A stretch of DNA of 64,000 nucleotides from Pseudidiomarina homiensis. GTDB taxonomy: Bacteria > Pseudomonadota > Gammaproteobacteria > Enterobacterales > Alteromonadaceae. This document shows positions 59,277 through 64,000 of this stretch, piece by piece. How positions within the stretch are numbered: position 1 is the stretch's first letter; each line of letters starts with the position of its first letter. The position numbers and the translations under genes were made by a program. The stretch lies in contig NZ_PIPX01000001.1 in NCBI RefSeq assembly GCF_003987225.1, positions 682,001 to 746,000 of the forward strand, in the 5' to 3' direction. The notes under the pieces were generated by a model. It was given only the letters and a program-made list of their open reading frames with translations, had not been told where the DNA came from and made no database searches.

Positions 59277-60398
59277 TTAACGACCTAGGTCCGCCAAAGG
59301 ATGTTGTTCTTGTGCCCAAGGTGAAGTGAAAAATGCATCAACTTCTTCAGCATCGACTTCACCGACGTTGGCATGTTGCCACTTGGGTTGTTTATCTTTA
59401 TCAATCAATAGCGCGCGAATACCCTCGGCAAAATCACCACGCGTGGCGCACTTCACCGACAAGGTCAGTTCTAAGCGGAAGCAATCTGCTAACTGTAGAT
59501 CTTTACCAAGGTGCAGTTGGTTCCAGACAATGTGAGCCGTCATCGGGCAACCTTGCGCTAAGGTTTTGGCGGCCCGGCTGAGCCACTTATCGTCGCTCTC
59601 AACTGCAGTGATAGCGGCAACCACTGATTCAATGTCAGCACCGCCCGTCAACTCTTTGATCAAAGCATGGTGCTGTTCGACTTGCCCTGCTGGACGCAGT
59701 TTACTGTCATGTTCACCTACTTGACTCAAGACGTCGGTGACTTTTTGCTGGTTCAAGCTCTGTGTTTCGCCCCACTGCACCGCTGCCAACGCTTCTAAAA
59801 CCTGTTCTCTATGTTCGCGCGCAACAAAATGATCGGCCAACTTCAAAAACAAAGCATCAGTGGCGTTCATATGTGCACCGGTCAGACCTAAGAACAAACC
59901 ACAGCCTTCTGGCATGCTGTTCAAAAAGTGCGTAGCTCCGACATCAGGGTACAAGCCGATGGTGATTTCCGGCATGGCCAACAATGAGGTTTCGGTCACC
60001 ACACGATGACTGGCACCATTCATTAGGCCCATGCCGCCACCCATAACAATGCCATCGCCCCAAACAATAAAGGGCTTTGGAAAGCTATGAATGGTGTAAT
60101 CGAGGCGATACTCTTGACCAAAAAAATCGGCCACTTCATCGACGAGCTCACCGGGTTGCTCTTTCATCGCTTTGTACATGGCAACAATGTCGCCACCTGC
60201 ACAAAAGGCCTTTTCGCCGGCACCTTCAAGCCAAACACAAGCAATGTCATCGTCGCCTGCCCAAGCATCCAACTGCGGTTGCAGCAGTTGGATCATGTCG
60301 AGGCTTAAGGCGTTCAGTGACTTTTCTGAATTTAAGCGTGCAATACCAATACGTTTGCCGCTCTCGGTTGTGCGTTCTTCAAATTGCACTACGCTCAT
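59277..60398 (-). CDS. 3-hydroxyisobutyryl-CoA hydrolase (enoyl-CoA hydratase family)
   Basis: The enzyme releases CoA from 3-hydroxyisobutyryl-CoA in valine breakdown, which prevents build-up of toxic methacrylyl-CoA. The 373-residue crotonase-fold protein shows AFCAGGDIVAMYKAMKE (oxyanion hole), the HIBCH-type WGDGIVMGGGMGLMNGASHR and MPEITIGLYPDVGATHFL with the catalytic acidic residues, and the long C-terminal tail of the HIBCH subfamily. It is too long for a simple enoyl-CoA hydratase (about 260), which supports this call. Confidence 0.92.
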   Translation of the reverse strand: MSVVQFEERTTESGKRIGIARLNSEKSLNALSLDMIQLLQPQLDAWAGDDDIACVWLEGAGEKAFCAGGDIVAMYKAMKEQPGELVDEVADFFGQEYRLDYTIHSFPKPFIVWGDGIVMGGGMGLMNGASHRVVTETSLLAMPEITIGLYPDVGATHFLNSMPEGCGLFLGLTGAHMNATDALFLKLADHFVAREHREQVLEALAAVQWGETQSLNQQKVTDVLSQVGEHDSKLRPAGQVEQHHALIKELTGGADIESVVAAITAVESDDKWLSRAAKTLAQGCPMTAHIVWNQLHLGKDLQLADCFRLELTLSVKCATRGDFAEGIRALLIDKDKQPKWQHANVGEVDAEEVDAFFTSPWAQEQHPLADLGR

Positions 60399-60426
60399 GC
60401 AAACTCCCTAGCTACTGAAACAATGC

Positions 60427-61584
60427 TTACAGAATGGCACGGTCGATGTCAGCCAACAGGCGACGACCAATGATAACCCGCATGATTTCGTTGGTACCTT
60501 CCAAAATCTGGTGTACACGTACGTCACGCACATGGCGCTCAAGTGGGTATTCTTTGATGTAACCGTAACCACCATGGATTTGCAGTGCTTCGTTACACAC
60601 TTGGAAACCTACATCAGTGGCAAAACGCTTCGCCATCGCACAATAAGTGGTTTTATCAGCGTCGTTGTTATCGACTTTAAAGGCCGCTAAACGCACCATC
60701 TGACGAGCTGCCACAAGTTCAGTGGCCATATCTGCAAGCTTAAACTGTAAGGCTTGGAACTGGCCGATTTCTTTGCCGAACTGGGTACGTTCCAACATGT
60801 AGTTGCGCGCAGTTTCGAGTGCTGCTTGCGCCGTACCTACCGAACATACCGCGATGTTAATCCGACCGCCGTCAAGGCCCATCATGGCAAATTTAAAACC
60901 TTCACCTTCGGCGCCGAGTAAATTCGCCGCAGGAATGCGTACGTCTTCAAAGGTCACCAAGCGCGTTGGTTGCGCATTCCAGCCCATCTTATCTTCTTTT
61001 TTGCCGTAGCTAATACCCGCTGCGTCGGCAGGTACCACAAAGGCCGAAATGCCTTTAGGACCAGCTTCGCCGGTACGGGCCATCACTACTAGTACGTCAG
61101 TACTACCGGCACCTGAGATAAACATTTTCGAGCCATTGATAACGTACTCATCGCCTTCTTTCTTCGCGGTAGTACGCAGACTTGCAGCGTCAGAACCTGA
61201 ACCTGGCTCAGTCAGACAGTAGGAACCAAGCTTTTCGCCGGTCACCAACTCTGGTACCCACTGCTCAATCACTTCTGGCTGTGCGAAAGAGCCGATCATC
61301 CAGCTCACCATGTTATGAATGGTCATCATCGCAGTGGTTGCGGTGCAACCCATCGCTAGCTGTTCAAAAATCAGCGCCGCGTCGAGGCGACTCATGCCGA
61401 AACCACCCGCTTCTTCTGGGGTGTACATGCCCATAAAGCCCATTTCACCGGCTTTCTTAAAGACTTCAATCGGAAAGTGCGACGTTTCATCCCACTCTGC
61501 CGCATAGGGAGCGAGTTCTTTCTCGGCAAAAGCCTTCGCCGTATCGACAAAGGCCTGCTGGTCATCCGTTAAATTAAAATCCAT
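60427..61584 (-). CDS. Acyl-CoA dehydrogenase, probably isobutyryl-CoA dehydrogenase
   Basis: The FAD enzyme introduces a double bond between the alpha and beta carbons of acyl-CoA. The 385-residue protein has the signature YCLTEPGSGSDAASLRT, the second motif QIHGGYGYIKEYPLERHVRDVRV and the catalytic-base region HQILEGTNEIMR. Its place between mmsA and the 3-hydroxyisobutyryl-CoA hydrolase gene makes isobutyryl-CoA (valine route) the best guess; 2-methylbutyryl-CoA is possible too. Confidence 0.92.
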   Translation of the reverse strand: MDFNLTDDQQAFVDTAKAFAEKELAPYAAEWDETSHFPIEVFKKAGEMGFMGMYTPEEAGGFGMSRLDAALIFEQLAMGCTATTAMMTIHNMVSWMIGSFAQPEVIEQWVPELVTGEKLGSYCLTEPGSGSDAASLRTTAKKEGDEYVINGSKMFISGAGSTDVLVVMARTGEAGPKGISAFVVPADAAGISYGKKEDKMGWNAQPTRLVTFEDVRIPAANLLGAEGEGFKFAMMGLDGGRINIAVCSVGTAQAALETARNYMLERTQFGKEIGQFQALQFKLADMATELVAARQMVRLAAFKVDNNDADKTTYCAMAKRFATDVGFQVCNEALQIHGGYGYIKEYPLERHVRDVRVHQILEGTNEIMRVIIGRRLLADIDRAIL

Positions 61585-61594
61585 GCCTCACCTC

Positions 61595-63094
61595 TTACTT
61601 CAAGTGAATGGTCATATTAGGGCCGCTGGCATCGGCGATATCGCTCTCGAACCAACGTGCAGTAATGGTTTTGGTTTCACTGTAGAAACGTACTGCTTGC
61701 TTACCGTAGGCGTGCAAATCGCCAAAGAACGAGCCTTTCCAACCGGTGAACGAGAAGAACGGCAGTGGTACCGGAATGGGAATATTGATCCCTACCTGAC
61801 CCACTTCAACTTCGTGCTGGTATTTACGTCCTGCAGCGCCGCTAGCGGTAAAGATAGAGGTACCGTTACCGTATGGGTTTGCATTAACCAACGCAATGGC
61901 TTCTTCAAGCGTTTCGGTGCTGGTTGCACACAGCACTGGGCCAAAGATTTCGTTCTTGTAGATTTCCATGTCCGTTGTCACGTCACTGAACATGGTTGGG
62001 CCTACCCAGTTGCCGTTCGGGAAGCCTTCAACTTGGCAGTCACGACCATCAACCAGCAAGCTGGCGCCTTCAGCTTGGCCTTGCTTAATAAAGTTCTCGA
62101 CGCGCTGCTTCGCTTGCGGGCTGATTAACGGGCCATAGGCCGCGTCTTTATCATTCCATGCGCCAGGACGTACTTTCTTCAACTCTGCAGCAATCTCTGG
62201 GATCCATTCTTTCGCGGCACCAACAAATACCGCCACTGAAATCGCCATACAACGCTGACCGGCAGCACCTACTGAGGCACCAACCAAGTTGCTGATCACT
62301 TGACTCTTGTTGGCATCAGGCATGATTACGCAGTGGTTCTTCGCGCCAGCGAAAGCTTGCACGCGCTTCATGTTCTCGGTACCACGGCGATAAATGTATT
62401 GGCCTACTGGCACTGAACCAACAAACGAAATCGCGCGAACCGCTGGTTCATCAAGAATAAAGTCCACTTGGTCTTTAGCACCATGAATCACTTGCAACAC
62501 GCCCTTCGGCGCGCCAGCTTGCTCAAACAATTCAACTAAGCGTGTTGGCGTTAGTGGATCTTGCTCAGACGGCTTCAGGATAAAGGTGTTACCACAGGCA
62601 ATCGCCAGCGGGAACATCCATAGCGGAATCATGGCAGGAAAGTTAAACGGGGTAATACCGGCGCACACACCCAACGGCTGCGTGTAGCTGTAGGTATCGA
62701 TACCGCGGGCTACGTTTTCAACGGTTTCGCCCATTACCAGCGATGGAATGTTCGCCGCATGCTCAACCACTTCAATACCGCGCCAAACATCGCCTTTCGC
62801 ATCGTCAAAAGTCTTACCGGTTTCGCTGGCAAGGATTTCGGCGATTTCATCATGGTGCTCTTTTAGTAACGCTTGATAGCGCATCATCACCCGTGCGCGC
62901 TCAGAAACTGGCGTTTCTTTCCAAGTTAAGAATGCCTTTTTCGCACTGGCTACCGCCGCTTCCATTTCTTCTTGCGTTGCGCAAGGCGCTTTAGCAATAA
63001 CTTCTTGAGTTGCTGGATTGGTAACATCAATCCATTTGTCAGTTTTCGATTGCACGAATTCGCCATCGATATAAAGGGGGACCTGTTGCGTCAT
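61595..63094 (-). CDS. mmsA: Methylmalonate-semialdehyde dehydrogenase (CoA-acylating)
   Basis: MmsA converts methylmalonate semialdehyde to propionyl-CoA with NAD and CoA, the last enzyme of the valine route. The 499-residue aldehyde dehydrogenase has catalytic C282 in [11 protein letters not shown], the [16 protein letters not shown] coenzyme stretch and KPSEQDP. The usual general-base glutamate is absent, as in CoA-acylating members. The ATG at 63094 has GAGG eight bases ahead; an upstream ATG adds 15 residues. It is the first gene of the operon and diverges from an AraC-type regulator. Confidence 0.95.
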   Translation of the reverse strand: MTQQVPLYIDGEFVQSKTDKWIDVTNPATQEVIAKAPCATQEEMEAAVASAKKAFLTWKETPVSERARVMMRYQALLKEHHDEIAEILASETGKTFDDAKGDVWRGIEVVEHAANIPSLVMGETVENVARGIDTYSYTQPLGVCAGITPFNFPAMIPLWMFPLAIACGNTFILKPSEQDPLTPTRLVELFEQAGAPKGVLQVIHGAKDQVDFILDEPAVRAISFVGSVPVGQYIYRRGTENMKRVQAFAGAKNHCVIMPDANKSQVISNLVGASVGAAGQRCMAISVAVFVGAAKEWIPEIAAELKKVRPGAWNDKDAAYGPLISPQAKQRVENFIKQGQAEGASLLVDGRDCQVEGFPNGNWVGPTMFSDVTTDMEIYKNEIFGPVLCATSTETLEEAIALVNANPYGNGTSIFTASGAAGRKYQHEVEVGQVGINIPIPVPLPFFSFTGWKGSFFGDLHAYGKQAVRFYSETKTITARWFESDIADASGPNMTIHLK

Positions 63095-63122
63095 GGAAAT
63101 AACCTCATGTTCTGTTTTTAAT

Positions 63123-63149
63123 GACCCGTATTTAAGCATTGAACGGGTC
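63123..63149. repeat. Inverted repeat in the mmsA leader region
   Basis: GACCCGT (63123-63129) and ACGGGTC (63143-63149) form a perfect seven-base inverted repeat with a 13-base spacer, about 30 bases before the mmsA ATG. It could be a regulator half-site pair or an RNA hairpin in the mmsA leader. Confidence 0.5.
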
Positions 63150-63151
63150 GC

Positions 63152-63189
63152 TTTAACATTGACGATTTTGCCCCTATAATGGACAAAAT
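63152..63189 (+). promoter_or_regulatory. Promoter and overlapping palindrome for the AraC-type gene
   Basis: TATAAT (63175-63180) lies 17 bases after TTTAAC (63152-63157), a perfect -10 with a weak -35 facing the AraC gene. An inverted repeat ATTTTGCCC (63165-63173) / GGACAAAAT (63181-63189) matches at 8 of 9 positions and straddles the -10 box, the position of an autorepression operator. Confidence 0.5.
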
Positions 63190-63223
63190 TGTTATTTTAA
63201 ACCTTTTCTCGGATGACAAGCCT

Positions 63224-64000
63224 ATGAGCCAACCTTCGGCCTGGCCGTTACCCTCTGGTAGTTCACGTGTGGTGATGCCGCTAGAACTCATCGAGCACTT
63301 AGCTGGGCACCCGCTGACCCGCCATCTTTTTCCTCTTGCTTATGGTCATTACATTGCTGCCAAAGGCCATCATGTAGAGCGCGACCAGCACACCGATTAC
63401 TTACTCATTTTTTGCCATCAAGGGCGCGGTAATTATCGTATTACCACCCCGCAAGGTAATGTCACGGGCGAACTTTCAGCAGGTCAGCTGTTATTGTTAC
63501 CAGCTGGTTTTCCGCATCGTTATCAAGCCCATAGCGATGATCCTTGGAGTATCTACTGGGCTCACTATAGCGGAAGCTCCGCAGCTAAAAGCATGGACTT
63601 CCTTGGTCTTTCTTCGACCGCTGAGTCGGCCAAGTTTGTACTCACCTTAAGCGCTTGGCAAAACCTGCTTCCCATCGTCACCACGCTACTAAATTTACAG
63701 CACCAACGCTGGCAACGACATAATGCCGTCATCGCTGCCACCTTGTTGCAACAGCTGTTGGCGCAACTACCGCAGTTAGCCGAGCAAGCCCAGCAGTATC
63801 ATAGTTTTGACCTGCTTGCGCTCGAACGGTTCATGCAAGACAATAGCCATCGCGATTTAGATCTCGAAGATCTTGCCGCTGTTGCTGGCTTGTCGCGCTA
63901 CCATTTCGCGAAAAAATTCAAAACCGTCACAGGTACGTCGCCAATGCGCTATTTCAATGAGCTCAAAATTAAACTCGCCTGTCGGCAGCTTGATACCAGT
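63224..64000 (+). CDS. AraC-family regulator, MmsR-like by position (truncated at window end)
   Basis: The open frame runs 259 codons to the window edge. An N-terminal cupin-like ligand domain (about 35-125, with DYLLIFCHQGRGNYRI and LLLPAGFPHRYQA) precedes the start of the C-terminal HTH (DLEDLAAVAGLSRYHFAKKFK, then TGTSPMRYFNELKIKLAC). The second HTH helix unit and the stop are missing. In Pseudomonas aeruginosa the AraC-type activator mmsR is divergent from mmsAB. The same arrangement here suggests it activates the valine operon; the inducer is not known. Confidence 0.88.
   Translation, partial: MSQPSAWPLPSGSSRVVMPLELIEHLAGHPLTRHLFPLAYGHYIAAKGHHVERDQHTDYLLIFCHQGRGNYRITTPQGNVTGELSAGQLLLLPAGFPHRYQAHSDDPWSIYWAHYSGSSAAKSMDFLGLSSTAESAKFVLTLSAWQNLLPIVTTLLNLQHQRWQRHNAVIAATLLQQLLAQLPQLAEQAQQYHSFDLLALERFMQDNSHRDLDLEDLAAVAGLSRYHFAKKFKTVTGTSPMRYFNELKIKLACRQLDTS

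Overview
The window is a dense, almost purely housekeeping stretch of a gammaproteobacterial chromosome. Gene order (lepA-lepB-rnc-era-recO-pdxJ; rpoE-rseABC; rpsB-tsf-pyrH-frr-uppS-cdsA-dxr-rseP-bamA-skp-lpxD-fabZ-lpxA-lpxB; lysS-prfB-recJ-dsbC-xerD) and protein families such as DUF3549, DUF3301 and DUF3192 fit the order Alteromonadales. With a branched-chain amino-acid catabolic operon at the end, my best guess is the Idiomarina/Pseudidiomarina group; this is inference, not a search result. I see no insertion sequence, prophage, CRISPR array, rRNA or clearly foreign island, and no gene-free gap over 300 bases. The longest gaps are 280 bases between rpsB and map and about 180 between rpoE and nadB.

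Region 1 (1-12404, minus strand): a tightly packed run lepA-lepB-rnc-era-recO-pdxJ-rlmD-relA-mazG, then pyrG with its own promoter, and eno cut by the window edge. Region 2 (12494-15341): the sigma-E operon rpoE-rseA-rseB-rseC with a near-consensus sigma-E promoter, so it is probably autoregulated. Region 3 (15342-20346): nadB, sdhE with a short ygfX, ygfZ translationally overlapping a SlyD-type prolyl isomerase, and a monocistronic Cys/Met-metabolism PLP enzyme. Region 4 (20365-26502): lysS, prfB with its programmed frameshift, recJ, a DsbC that looks like a lipoprotein, and xerD. A lone tRNA-Tyr follows. Region 5 (26685-29479): quinone oxidoreductase, pirin and glutathionyl-hydroquinone reductase, possibly a quinone-handling operon.

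Region 6 (29546-43726, minus strand): the ribosome-to-envelope cluster, from rpsB through translation factors, UMP kinase, isoprenoid, undecaprenyl and phospholipid synthesis, RseP protease and the BamA/Skp outer-membrane machinery to lipid A synthesis. Two terminators divide it. Region 7 (43832-48081): map-glnD-dapD. Region 8 (48064-54904): truC, yqcC, DUF3549/DUF3301, a Mpo1-like protein, a GNAT acetyltransferase, syd, queF, ppnN and a BamE-like small protein. Region 9 (54914-64000): rlmM, a small alpha/beta hydrolase, a GcvA-type LysR regulator and a valine-degradation operon (SDR, mmsB, 3-hydroxyisobutyryl-CoA hydrolase, acyl-CoA dehydrogenase, mmsA). An AraC-family regulator resembling MmsR in position is divergent from it and is truncated by the window end.

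I did not find a clearly undescribed multi-gene system. The most distinctive signals are the lipoprotein-type DsbC, the quinone-redox trio, a dapD terminator hairpin inside the opposing truC gene, a palindrome over the -10 box of the AraC gene, and the loss of acpS and barA from their usual place.
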